Below, piece after piece: positions 19,001 through 24,645 of a DNA stretch of 44,959 nucleotides (position 1 is its first letter; every line of letters begins with the position of its first letter). The stretch covers positions 1 to 44,959 of IMG/VR virus record IMGVR_UViG_3300042868_004161; one strand, 5' to 3'. The position numbers were made by a program, and so were the translations under genes. This stretch comes from a virus. The notes beneath the pieces are model-generated. The model was not told the DNA's origin, searched no databases, and saw nothing but the letters and a program-made list of their open reading frames with translations.

Positions 19001-19421
19001 ATCGACCGCAGATCTAGCCGTAGAGCCGTTTACAGAGGGTACACGGGTGCGTAAGCCAGTCATTGATACATTAGCTATGGGATTCATTAAAACCCAGCCA
19101 GAGACCCAATCCAAGTACATGACGAAGTTCTACGAGAACAACGCCAGATTGCAGTCTGCCCTAGCCGATATGCGCCATTACGCTGAGATTGGGGATATGG
19201 ACAAGCTTGCTCAAACCTTGGAAGAGAAGGGCGACAAGATTGCTTTGGCTAAGGTATACGACAAGGCATCTAAGCAACTAGCTACCCTTCGTAAACAGAG
19301 CCGTATGATCGAAAGAAGCACCGACATCAGTACGGATGACAAGCGAGATGAAATGAACAGGATTAAGATCTTAATGTCGGATATTGCTAAAGAGATGGAG
19401 ATGGTTAGGAAGTCACTTTAA
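13056..19421 (+). CDS. Giant polyvalent ejection protein with HExxH site and LPD38-like C-terminus
   Basis: A 2121-residue protein. The N-terminus (DIRLPDGTLVENIPDDLDPKDAKARIL) is a small domain common in phage polyvalent proteins. A hydrophobic region follows at ~45-310. Two related ~67-residue repeats lie at ~419-486 and ~552-617. A zinc-protease-like site sits at 1142-1146 (HEAIH), with a downstream helix holding E1193/E1194 that could supply the third ligand. The C-terminal third (YGVTMSPAYKIRNLIRDSMQ, then a membrane segment near 1802-1820 and NFWWFKIGETAFRIPKPFE) matches my memory of large polyvalent protein domain LPD38. Such proteins are injected with DNA. It is the last gene of the late run and overlaps the convergent nuclease gene by 17 bases. 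Confidence 0.8.
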   Translation: MTYDIRLPDGTLVENIPDDLDPKDAKARILQAYPELALGESRSIGETVTDVGASFGTGVGSLLQIPGQVAGLITGNVDETTGLQGLGKRLETFAEKAKSPVLRAKEQLRSQKIAEAEGPLAEAGVAISQTLTDPALITSFLFEQVPNLIGTMGGGLLTKGGVKLLMRQTTDDALAKAGVRGAVGTGSVMQGADIGTNTYENVYNELISQGMDPSEASKEALVRGRTAAIQAAALTVGTSFGAGSTIERALTRGAAGAPRRGVIRGTLGETLSEAVEEGGGQLFSNIQLQGVAPETDIMKGVGAAAGLGAVGGALFGLPASFVNRANANEIERAQRQVEEAKRRAEENNQPQEVQLALGFDPNVQGSGVYTPIIVNPDGTTIFPSERNQFAQVVPDELSEEGMAEKYGIPTAAQLKARTFDADAIRALGISPKANIYKNTDIVGADLADPAQASKVKAELQKYLSKYPNVNPTIRKNIMDYLARPEFQPKPTIPTEVTSASATSEADKEALRQRMIEGFKNRPEIKKIYEDYARITEGKDAEKAALSAFNNIVTPQVIKSFGFKPDSQVYSDTDLINADLSIPETADMVRAKLLAIKEQTRSTSIKDNIDKYLNRSEFITPKFVDEYLNPPLDQDVQGLDHFVFTDADGNIQSKYGTVYEKNGKRYAKYAENKGQRGGERELNENVFVNPNPDQIKLLSLYKSRDKIAQEPDDFKKWLMSYRINSKERADLGIEKRIPNRMFTENGYGLDDLVLAAINDGILSESDFDMSRSVGGVEDMREYIRRSLDGEFVPTPNNTRNMMDLESIQYEIEEIEKRLKGIPEEAIAEEFRGEQAPEVIEEGEVPAPKKPLTAKDVLAGMPAQEQAAREQSREGLTPEQNEVLDMADEIEAAGEAGFAKGMRMNVLNRRPINQQEMDFYRSRRDEYVSRTGAIKSPIKEKFDIETFVEGYERDKKRLESQTDFFGTETSELVEKSNDYIKRLAGRINDAGYKVSDVNSLAPAEIQEYRTKISEIAGSTMRLMRQNEAIAKDYKRADQDKYQAVVDLLNKDFAEADQLFGEAPQSKKEVPQTPYTDQFIKDSKKLAKDIRNALDKMGLKEVGLKFEDALFQRLNGQMSRVNGEYFDKLINLSLSGDNIFRTMNHEAIHAMRDLGFFTDAQWSLLTEKAKKEWMAKYKITGKDGRYNNETEEVQIEEAVADAFADMQTQPANIKSLMSNIINVLKRIGNVLRGKGYQTAEDIFKKAAAGELNKDTTKKTNARERMFEKPMKASFESMDQAYADAIKKQFTREEATVGQKFEALKDNFFERMVTGLFDEFRAIKKYSTEGYMLARLSKSIDGGLQGLLEHGQVFINDGALDIRPNTKGLLEILEPLGTEVDQYQIWKALSRDAQMSADKRSFSDDLVQGRDNLTKGMLNGKSRKEIYEKARQEENQLNKSVLDVALQSGLIDRQAYQVFSNDINYIPFYKAMEDGSVDSINASSKLTGQYFSKALKGGEKKTNDLMENVLLNWSHILSASMKNQAAFKTLKAAESMDAANRAKPMDGKYPPNTVKVMEEGKTVHYTLSDPDLVDAISTISYLGPKSAFLDVARGFTNALRYGVTMSPAYKIRNLIRDSMQSAAVSELGQNMFENVYNGLKMSSKGDPTFMSALAGGGIFEMGTAHEGDQARLIKRLIDKGVKETTILDTPEKIKGKLQDLLNAYNELGNRFENANRLALYKKLRDSGKTHLEASYAARDLMDFSMQGQFRAVKIVGSVVPFFNARLQGLYKLGRDGITPTYRVIANATTGAELQIDDKKKAQRFMTMSSAVALASILLYSIYKDDEDYQRREDWDRDNFWWFKIGETAFRIPKPFEIGAFGTIAERTYEQIADENVEGKVFADRLNHILMETFGLNPVPQMIKPLIDLYANKDSFTSAPIESAGMERLSKQERKTNNTSGIAIALGGVSEGAAKILTFNPDAQGFSPVQMDYAIKAYLGWLGATAVSTADLAVEPFTEGTRVRKPVIDTLAMGFIKTQPETQSKYMTKFYENNARLQSALADMRHYAEIGDMDKLAQTLEEKGDKIALAKVYDKASKQLATLRKQSRMIERSTDISTDDKRDEMNRIKILMSDIAKEMEMVRKSL

Positions 19422-19698
19422 GGCGGTCGTTTTCAAATAGCCACCCTATTGTTTTCCTGTGGGCTTCTTCCCACATCTCCACTCGATCTTCCTTACTCAT
19501 CGTGCTGCCCTGGTCAAGATTGCTATGGCATGAAAAACACATTGCTGCGATGCGGTAATCGTGTGCTTTAAGCCCTCTACCTTTACCATCCCGAAGTTGA
19601 TTTGAGTGTGCTGCCACCACGGTTCCATCTTCTCGACCGCAAGCCTGGCATGGAGATTGTCTGACTATCTCTAGTAAATCTTTATTGCGGTACATCAT
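19405..19698 (-). CDS. YbcO/DUF1364-like zinc nuclease
   Basis: A 97-residue protein with CQAC near the N-terminus, AAHSNQ, GKGRGLKAHDYRIAAMCFSCHSNLDQG and a C-terminal helix with WEEAHRKT. This order (CxxC, AH, GxGxKxxD, CxxCHxxLD) is that of the small HNH/beta-beta-alpha nucleases of the YbcO/DUF1364 group found in phage recombination regions. It probably cuts branched or single-stranded DNA. It is the last gene of the minus early operon and overlaps both the end of the giant plus-strand gene and the start of its own upstream neighbour. Confidence 0.7.
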   Translation of the reverse strand: MMYRNKDLLEIVRQSPCQACGREDGTVVAAHSNQLRDGKGRGLKAHDYRIAAMCFSCHSNLDQGSTMSKEDRVEMWEEAHRKTIGWLFENDRLKVTS

Positions 19699-20329
19699 GT
19701 ACTATCTCATCAAAGTTGTAAAACCACTCATCTTTGGCGCTCCACTTGGCATGGTTCTCAACGCTATATACCTCCGTTGGGATGCGGAAATCAGGCGTTT
19801 TAAGCACAGCAGGAACAAGCGAAACGTCATACCAAAGGCAACGGTTATTCGGTTGACAGGCAAACTGCCCGTTATCTAGCTTGATGAAGTTGTACGACTT
19901 ATGTTCCTCGACCCCTTCGCTAAAGGTTGTGTCCAAACGATTACTGTCAGGGTCGGCAAAGTCTATGGTGAACAAGTAGTTGCCAAAGTGATATTGCCTG
20001 TCTTTACCGTAAAACTTAACCTTAAGCCCACGCAGGTTAGACTTCTCAATAACCGCCATGTCATACGATAGGCAGTCCCATATCTGTAGGTAATCTAGGG
20101 GCAAAGGTTCGGTCACTTCTTTCCATACATAAGCACTAATCGGCAACTTATCGTACAACGCACCGTAATTGGTTAGCATGGATTCAATGCGGAAGGCTTG
20201 ACCTTTTATAGCTTTGGCCGTCATCCATACGCATGGCTCTAGTTCACCATGTCCTTTTTCATGGTTGTAAAGGAACTCTTTACGCACAAAACACTTAACT
20301 GGCGGTATGTTAGCGACTAGGAATGTCAT
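19682..20329 (-). CDS. Conserved phage early protein, unknown function
   Basis: A 215-residue soluble protein beginning MTFLVANIPPVKCFVRKEFLY. Features include EPCVWMTAKAIKGQAFRIESMLTNYGALYDKLPISAYVW and LDYLQIWDCLSYD. I recall similar proteins in environmental podoviruses, always uncharacterised. It is beta-rich with many aromatic residues and has no nucleotide-binding or metal motif. It is coupled to a tiny upstream ORF by an ATGA overlap and overlaps the nuclease gene by 17 bases. Confidence 0.75.
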   Translation of the reverse strand: MTFLVANIPPVKCFVRKEFLYNHEKGHGELEPCVWMTAKAIKGQAFRIESMLTNYGALYDKLPISAYVWKEVTEPLPLDYLQIWDCLSYDMAVIEKSNLRGLKVKFYGKDRQYHFGNYLFTIDFADPDSNRLDTTFSEGVEEHKSYNFIKLDNGQFACQPNNRCLWYDVSLVPAVLKTPDFRIPTEVYSVENHAKWSAKDEWFYNFDEIVHDVPQ

Positions 20330-20424
20330 TCGTTACCTCGTTTAACGTAGCCACACATGATTGTTAAAGGTCGCCAGTTTTTTACTTCAAAGATAAACCT
20401 TATACCAAAGAGCTTTATTCTCAT
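20326..20424 (-). CDS. 32-residue basic ORF coupled to both neighbours
   Basis: A tiny ORF filling what would otherwise be a 91-base gap. Its ATG overlaps the stop of the upstream 78-residue gene (ATGA), and its TGA overlaps the ATG of the downstream 215-residue gene (ATGA). The product begins MRIKLFGIRFIF and ends in GYVKRGNE. It is basic and hydrophobic, possibly membrane- or nucleic-acid-associated. Overlaps at both ends support real translation, at least as a coupling device. Confidence 0.55.
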   Translation of the reverse strand: MRIKLFGIRFIFEVKNWRPLTIMCGYVKRGNE

Positions 20425-20657
20425 TTCTCTTGTGCCTTTCTTAGTATTGCTCTAGCAAAATCCACAACTGTTTCGTTAACAACCCATGTGTCTATTTCTT
20501 TGTCAACTAAACGCCATAAAGCCATTATTTCGTTATCTGTTAAGTCTTTTATTATTACGCTTGCACCACTATCCACAATGTGTGGTGGCGATGCGTTAAT
20601 GGTAAATGAGCCGTCTTTTTCGGCATGGATGCGATCTTCAGTAGTAAAAGTAGTCAT
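20421..20657 (-). CDS. Small early protein, unknown
   Basis: A 78-residue acidic protein. The N-terminal half looks like a short beta unit (SFTINASPPHIVDSGASVIIKDLTDNEI). The C-terminal half is helical (DFARAILRKAQEK). AAAGGAGTTAAG lies upstream of the ATG as a good ribosome-binding site. No family is recognised. Confidence 0.65.
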   Translation of the reverse strand: MTTFTTEDRIHAEKDGSFTINASPPHIVDSGASVIIKDLTDNEIMALWRLVDKEIDTWVVNETVVDFARAILRKAQEK

Positions 20658-20667
20658 CTTAACTCCT

Positions 20668-20850
20668 TTATTTAGTCATTTGAATCCTTAAAGCTTTGCA
20701 TTCTTCTTCTAAAAACTTGATGGTAGTTTTCAGATCCGCTATGGTGTCAAACTGTTGACGAAGCTTCAAAGCAGTCTTATCAACAATATACACAGGGAAT
20801 CCATCTTTATTATATTCATCTAACCCATCAGCAATTTCGTTTGCGTTCAT
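20668..20850 (-). CDS. Small coiled-coil phage protein
   Basis: A 60-residue protein starting MNANEIADGLDEYN, followed by a coiled-coil segment (TALKLRQQFDTIADLKTTIKFLEEECKALRI). Short proteins starting MNANELAD with such a coil are common in phage early regions and have no known function. The ATG overlaps the stop of the upstream exported-protein gene. Confidence 0.7.
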   Translation of the reverse strand: MNANEIADGLDEYNKDGFPVYIVDKTALKLRQQFDTIADLKTTIKFLEEECKALRIQMTK

Positions 20851-21206
20851 GTTCCGTGCCTTGTGTTTGGTCTTTTTTTAACTAATGTAAAGTTCTCGGC
20901 AGGATATCGCATCCGCCTTACCCCAGCAGAAGAATCCCAAATTACAACGACCGTTTCATCTTCAATATAAAAGCATCCTTCACTACCATGCCCTGATGTG
21001 GTGTAGTTATAGGCTCTGTTTAACGTTGAGTATGTTGTTCCTTTGTGTTTGCACACTTCATCGGTCAATACAATCTTGCCACCGCCTTCGTTTGGCATTG
21101 TGGCTATGGCATCAGCTCTCACCTCCTGCACAAAGCCCACCAAGATCATGCCAGCGACGACTCCAATAAGTAAGTCTTTTACTCTTCTTAAGTTGTAGTC
21201 TGTCAT
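20847..21206 (-). CDS. Membrane-anchored or secreted small Cys-pair protein
   Basis: A 119-residue protein with an N-terminal hydrophobic segment (LLIGVVAGMILVGFVQEV, residues ~11-28) ending near ADA, which looks like a signal peptide or anchor. The outer domain has the pattern KIVLTDEVC ... AYNYTTSGHGSEGCFYIEDETVVVIW. The same pattern occurs in the 89-residue gene two positions upstream, so the two are paralogues. I recall this LTxxxC...GCW/F...VxVxW family in many phages of Gram-negative hosts. The two Cys may form a disulphide in the periplasm. Function is unknown. Confidence 0.7.
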   Translation of the reverse strand: MTDYNLRRVKDLLIGVVAGMILVGFVQEVRADAIATMPNEGGGKIVLTDEVCKHKGTTYSTLNRAYNYTTSGHGSEGCFYIEDETVVVIWDSSAGVRRMRYPAENFTLVKKRPNTRHGT

Positions 21207-21208
21207 GA

Positions 21209-21475
21209 TTATCGAATATATTTAGGGGCGCAGGTAACATCAGCGGTGACTTCCGATAGATGCCCATTTACTTTACGTCTTGCCGTAATAACAACTGGTC
21301 GAAGTCCGTTACCCTCGCACTCATTAACGGCATTGATAATCTCGTTTCGAGTCATTGCTGGTACAGCCTTATCCACATGGACATCGGTGTTTGGTAGCTT
21401 TGCAAACGGATCTGGCTTAAACATAGAGCATCCAACCAGAGAAGCTACCCCTAAAACTAACAGTATCTTTTTCAT
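21209..21475 (-). CDS. Small predicted lipoprotein
   Basis: An 88-residue protein with a classical lipoprotein signal: MKK, hydrophobic ILLVLGVASL, then the lipobox VGCS with Cys at residue 16. The mature part holds two further Cys (NECEGNG and DVTCAP). It sits between two paralogous exported proteins. It would be lipid-anchored in the envelope. It is not placed beside an i-spanin or the lysis genes, so an o-spanin role seems unlikely. Superinfection exclusion is a reasonable guess only. Confidence 0.7.
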   Translation of the reverse strand: MKKILLVLGVASLVGCSMFKPDPFAKLPNTDVHVDKAVPAMTRNEIINAVNECEGNGLRPVVITARRKVNGHLSEVTADVTCAPKYIR

Positions 21476-21741
21476 TTCAGTTCCTTTTTGTTAAAAAAAT
21501 CATAAGAGTATGAGGTCATCGTAAAGTCATTCCAGGCAACAAAAACCCTTGACTTATCCGCTGCCCAACAGCCCAGCACAGTGTTCCCTGTGTTTGTATA
21601 TTGATACGCTACCTTTGTGTTGGGCATAGTTCCACATGGTGCGTCTGTCAAAGCTACTGTTAAGTTAGGAGTTCTGCCCTCAGCTATAACGCCAGTAGCT
21701 TGGGCAAAGGGAATCCATAATAAAAACAGATATTTCTTCAT
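21472..21741 (-). CDS. Secreted small Cys-pair protein, paralogue of 20847-21206
   Basis: An 89-residue protein with a cleavable signal peptide (MKKYLFLLWIPFAQATGVIA). The mature domain contains VALTDAPCG, AYQYTNTGNTVLGCWAADKSRVFVAWND, matching the conserved pattern of the downstream 119-residue protein. Its stop overlaps the lipoprotein start, so all three envelope proteins are cotranslated. Likely periplasmic, function unknown. Confidence 0.7.
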   Translation of the reverse strand: MKKYLFLLWIPFAQATGVIAEGRTPNLTVALTDAPCGTMPNTKVAYQYTNTGNTVLGCWAADKSRVFVAWNDFTMTSYSYDFFNKKELK

Positions 21742-21743
21742 AG

Positions 21744-21941
21744 TTAGCCCTTTTTCCCCTCATAAAGACGTGCGCTTGCCCTAGCCAAACAAGACCCACA
21801 TTTAAAACGGATTACTCTTTTACTGGCGGTCTGCACCATCTTGCCAGTCTCGGCAGGCTTGTAGGCTAGACAAGAAGAGCAATACTTAGGCTTTGATTCC
21901 TCAATTTCAACCAGTCCTGCAAATGGAATTGGCTCAATCAT
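21744..21941 (-). CDS. Small zinc-ribbon protein
   Basis: A 65-residue protein with CSSC and CGSC knuckles about 26 residues apart and a basic C-terminal tail (ARASARLYEGKKG). This predicts a zinc ribbon able to bind nucleic acid or a partner protein. Its ATG overlaps the previous stop. It could be a transcription modulator, but no family is identified. Confidence 0.7.
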   Translation of the reverse strand: MIEPIPFAGLVEIEESKPKYCSSCLAYKPAETGKMVQTASKRVIRFKCGSCLARASARLYEGKKG

Positions 21942-22120
21942 TTAACCTTTACCTTTCTCTTTATGGCAACAAGTCCTTCTTCCGTAGGTTTACGGGCCTC
22001 AAGCATTTCGTCTGCCATTTTGTATGCGGTTTTGGCTACGGAATAGTCTCTAAGACCGCTAGATAACATTCCGTTCATCGCAAACATAGCAAAGCAATCT
22101 CTTAAGTCTTCATCATTCAT
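21938..22120 (-). CDS. Small helical phage protein
   Basis: A 60-residue protein with LRDCFAMFAMNGMLSSGLRDYSVAKTAYKMADEMLEAR. I recall this pattern (LRDxFAxxAMxGLL...AYxxADAML) from many small phage early proteins of unknown function. The C-terminus is basic (IKRKVKVK). It overlaps both neighbours by four bases. Confidence 0.75.
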   Translation of the reverse strand: MNDEDLRDCFAMFAMNGMLSSGLRDYSVAKTAYKMADEMLEARKPTEEGLVAIKRKVKVK

Positions 22121-22326
22121 TGCATTTCTTTCAGTTGTTCACGCTTGTCGTGGTCGTACAAAGTTCCACAGTTGGTTAAAAATGTTTCTTTGGACATACC
22201 AAGTTGATTGGCAGATACCGTAGCAACATACAAAGCAGCAGCAAAGGCATCTGGGTAAGCGACTTCCTCCTCAATCAAAATGCCCTCAAACTTCCTAACA
22301 ATATCGAGTACATTGGCTTGATTCAT
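22117..22326 (-). CDS. Small early protein, unknown
   Basis: A 69-residue acidic helical protein (NVLDIVRKFEGILIEEEVAYPDAFAAALYVATVSANQL). ATGA-type overlaps occur at both ends. There is no metal or nucleotide motif and no transmembrane segment long enough to call. Confidence 0.65.
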   Translation of the reverse strand: MNQANVLDIVRKFEGILIEEEVAYPDAFAAALYVATVSANQLGMSKETFLTNCGTLYDHDKREQLKEMQ

Positions 22327-22604
22327 TTTGGCTCGATCCTTAACAATTTAATTTGGTTTATCAAAATGTCATTTAAATACTTACCTTTTACGGCAATCAT
22401 CTCAGCCTCCTTGTTGCTGTCAATGATGGCGCAAGCATCTTTTAGACCCTTGTTGTAACCACTAGAAAACTCATCTGTTTTATCCAGAGCCATAATCAAA
22501 GCGTCTCGAATAAAGGCAGAAGCTTTACGCTCCTTAGCCAGCTTCTTAACCTTTTTGATATGTTCCTCAGGCAGATACAGGCAGTACGGGATTAGTTTTT
22601 CCAT
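22323..22604 (-). CDS. Ribbon-helix-helix (CopG-like) DNA-binding protein
   Basis: A 93-residue protein. The first ~40 residues (LIPYCLYLPEEHIKKVKKLAKERKASAFIRDALIMALD) have the beta-strand, helix, turn, helix pattern of RHH/CopG regulators, with KASAFIRDAL as the second helix. The C-terminal extension is helical. It may regulate the operon it sits in, and the palindromes in the divergent promoter are possible targets. This link is untested. Confidence 0.6.
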   Translation of the reverse strand: MEKLIPYCLYLPEEHIKKVKKLAKERKASAFIRDALIMALDKTDEFSSGYNKGLKDACAIIDSNKEAEMIAVKGKYLNDILINQIKLLRIEPK

Positions 22605-23008
22605 TTTTTATACTCTGCGTTTAATTGTTCAAAAAGATACTGCGCCTTTTCATTGGTCTTGAGTTCAGCTCTGGATGAAACATTTAGGTAACTACATAAC
22701 CAATCCACAGCAACCTCTTCTTTTCGCTCAAAGATATATCCTTGGTCGTGTAAAAAGTCCCAAAACGTCTGTTCCCGGCACAACATTCCAGCCCGCTTAA
22801 CCAGTCTCGCCCCAGCGTACTCTTCTGAGCGCACCATGGGAACCTCGGTATCAGCCAGCCTAACCATGACTACCATGTACCTAGCCCCAACAAAATCCCG
22901 AAGAATCTCCTCTGGGATCTCATCGGGATGGATTGCAAGATTCAGTACATGGCCATCCTTAGTCTGCTTCAAGGCTATTTTCTTAGCTTCAAATTGACTG
23001 GTTTCCAT
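22592..23008 (-). CDS. Conserved early protein beside SSB-like gene
   Basis: A 138-residue protein starting METSQFEAKKIALKQTKDGHVLNLAIHPDEIPEEIL. GGGAG lies 5 bases before this ATG, which also overlaps the upstream stop (TGATG). A start four codons earlier lacks such a site. The N-terminal part is beta-rich (RYMVVMVRLADTE), followed by helices (REQTFWDFLHDQGYIF, VDWLCSYLNVSSRAELKTNEKAQYLFEQL). I recall this type next to recombination genes in other phages. It could be an accessory to single-strand annealing, inferred from context. Confidence 0.7.
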   Translation of the reverse strand: METSQFEAKKIALKQTKDGHVLNLAIHPDEIPEEILRDFVGARYMVVMVRLADTEVPMVRSEEYAGARLVKRAGMLCREQTFWDFLHDQGYIFERKEEVAVDWLCSYLNVSSRAELKTNEKAQYLFEQLNAEYKKWKN

Positions 23009-23277
23009 CAAAACTCCCATTCATCCTTGGATGATTCTGCTGACTTGGATTCTTCCTTCTTAACGTAAGTGTCAACCGCCAAAGAGATAAAACGATTGCC
23101 GTTCTTGGACTCTCGTTTCCAGCCACCAATTTTGATTTCAATACCATCTTGATCGTGCTGATCCATTAGGAACTTCAGATAGTTACGGTCAACCTTAATA
23201 GTGCCAAAGTAGTCAGGGGACTTCTCTGTCTTTTTTATAGTTGATACAAACAAACCACCAGTGTTTAAATATTCCAT
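23008..23277 (-). CDS. Probable ssDNA-binding-like protein with acidic tail
   Basis: An 89-residue protein. MEYLNTGGLFVSTIKKTEKSPDYFGTIKVD and IEIKIGGWKRESKNGNRFISLAVDTYVKK look like an OB-type beta barrel of the small phage NTG-LF family. The C-terminus is acidic and ends in Phe (SSKDEWEF), echoing the SSB tail that recruits partners. It lies directly upstream of the ERF-partner gene and downstream of ERF, which fits a role in recombination. Confidence 0.6.
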   Translation of the reverse strand: MEYLNTGGLFVSTIKKTEKSPDYFGTIKVDRNYLKFLMDQHDQDGIEIKIGGWKRESKNGNRFISLAVDTYVKKEESKSAESSKDEWEF

Positions 23278-23279
23278 CT

Positions 23280-23960
23280 TTATGCCTTAGTTAATGACTT
23301 CTTGGTTGCGGAGAACTTCTCCATAATCTTTGCGTAGGCGGTCTCGTCTAACGACTTTGCCTTATCAAATACAGATCGGTTGGTTTTAAAAATGGTGGCA
23401 ACATCGTCTACGCTTTCGGTAGCGCTTAACAGTACATCACATCCAGCACTTAAAGCATCCATCCACGCACCCGTATCCTCGGTGTCAGACAAAGACAAGT
23501 TCCATGGCCCAGTAGTTGGCTTAGGCGGTATATATGTATGCTTAGCTTCAACTGGTTTAGATACTGCTATGGTTTTAACTGGAACCTTCTGCTCAACGGC
23601 ATCGACCACGTCATTTTCTGTGATCTCCATACACATAAGCCAGAGGTAGCGACGCAAATAAGTATGAGTGCTGCCCAAATTTTGGATTGGTTGCGTCTTT
23701 TCTACGCTGGCATAAACTAGAGGAGAGGTAAAGGTTACAAACCCATCGCCATCGGTATCGTGTACCGTAAGGTATGCGGTGTCAGGGGTAAAAGACACAA
23801 TCCCACACAAGCCAACCTTATCAAAGATCGATGTCACCTGAGGGATAAAGTCACCCAACTCAAAGTAATTAAAGTTGGCAAACTTGTTCTTGCCAGACTT
23901 GTTTAACTGGGTCTCATGCAACATTACCCTAGCCTTTTGTAGCTTTTTATATACGCTCAT
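23280..23960 (-). CDS. erf: ERF-family single-strand annealing protein
   Basis: A 226-residue protein. Residues 1-130 carry the ERF pattern: YKKLQKARVMLHETQLNKSGKNKFANFNYFELGDFIPQV, GLCGIVSFTPDTAYLTVHDTDG and GSTHTYLRRYLWLMCMEI, which is characteristic of the ERF/Redbeta-like recombinase core. The C-terminal ~90 residues are variable, with a Pro-rich linker. It would anneal complementary single strands made by the nearby exonuclease, for replication, repair or genome circularisation. It overlaps the upstream gene by four bases. Confidence 0.85.
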   Translation of the reverse strand: MSVYKKLQKARVMLHETQLNKSGKNKFANFNYFELGDFIPQVTSIFDKVGLCGIVSFTPDTAYLTVHDTDGDGFVTFTSPLVYASVEKTQPIQNLGSTHTYLRRYLWLMCMEITENDVVDAVEQKVPVKTIAVSKPVEAKHTYIPPKPTTGPWNLSLSDTEDTGAWMDALSAGCDVLLSATESVDDVATIFKTNRSVFDKAKSLDETAYAKIMEKFSATKKSLTKA

Positions 23961-24433
23961 TTCGTACCTTTTAGTTTTAAGTTGTTAGCCTTCAATGTGT
24001 CTTTTACATCTTTCAAAGATAGCGCCCCAAAGTTATGAAGCTTCATTAAGTCAGATTCGGTACGCTTAAGAAGACTGGATATGGTTTTAATTCCCTCGTT
24101 CTTCATTGCGTTTAATGCACGGTTAGAAAAGGTTAAGTTATCAAGCAAATCCTTTTTTAACTCACGCTGTTCTTTGTCCGCCTCTGCTTTTAACTTAGCG
24201 TTAATTTTTTCAAACTCAGCACGAATGACTGGGTTGGTCTTCTTGAGATCCTCAAACTCACGGATACGCTCGTAAGCCCTACGGAGATTAGCCATTGTGC
24301 CTTCATAGGCTTGTTGCCAATTACTTGCCCCCAAGGGCAAAATGTCTGATTCGATTTCGTCAAAGCCGTTTACAAAGTTGTTGCAAAAGCCAAACATCTC
24401 TTCAGCGGAATTAAACTCTAAGTTGATTTTCAT
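23957..24433 (-). CDS. Coiled-coil protein fused to an RNA polymerase alpha-CTD-like domain
   Basis: A 158-residue protein. Residues ~45-95 form a charged coiled coil. Residues ~96-156 align along their whole length with the C-terminal domain of bacterial RNA polymerase alpha, including LDNLTFSNRALNAMKNEG, ISSLLKRTESDLMKLHNFG and SLKDVKDTL. By eye, the E. coli DNA-contact residues R265, N268, G296 and S299 correspond to R105, N108, G136 and S139. K298 is replaced by Leu and E302 by Asp. In the host, alpha-CTD binds UP elements and activators. This protein could therefore contact promoters or compete with host alpha. Other helix-hairpin-helix proteins are an alternative, but the match is unusually complete. 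Confidence 0.75.
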   Translation of the reverse strand: MKINLEFNSAEEMFGFCNNFVNGFDEIESDILPLGASNWQQAYEGTMANLRRAYERIREFEDLKKTNPVIRAEFEKINAKLKAEADKEQRELKKDLLDNLTFSNRALNAMKNEGIKTISSLLKRTESDLMKLHNFGALSLKDVKDTLKANNLKLKGTK

Positions 24434-24645
24434 ACGGTTTCCTTTAATAAAATTACTAATAAAATAAATGCACCGACCAGTTCAAAAATACGTCTTACGG
24501 TGTTCTGACGGCGCAGTAAATCCCCATCGCAGATCAAGTACTGTTGTAACAACAACATGTCTGGATCCTGTTCTATGTACTTCTTTCTTAATGGATTGAG
24601 TTCATAAAAAATCCCAATCTTTACTTTCCCAGTGTTGTAATACAT
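24430..24645 (-). CDS. Small tail-anchored membrane protein
   Basis: A 71-residue protein. The N-terminal 55 residues are soluble and basic/acidic mixed (ELNPLRKKYIEQDPDMLLLQQYL). The C-terminal VGAFILLVILL is a membrane segment with a short tail. It overlaps the alpha-CTD-like gene by four bases and follows the exonuclease stop immediately. Function is unknown. Confidence 0.65.
   Translation of the reverse strand: MYYNTGKVKIGIFYELNPLRKKYIEQDPDMLLLQQYLICDGDLLRRQNTVRRIFELVGAFILLVILLKETV

Noticed and set aside
21209-21475. Lipoprotein as outer-membrane spanin
   Set aside because: It lies 17 kb from the holin-endolysin cassette in an early operon, with no partner i-spanin embedded or adjacent.
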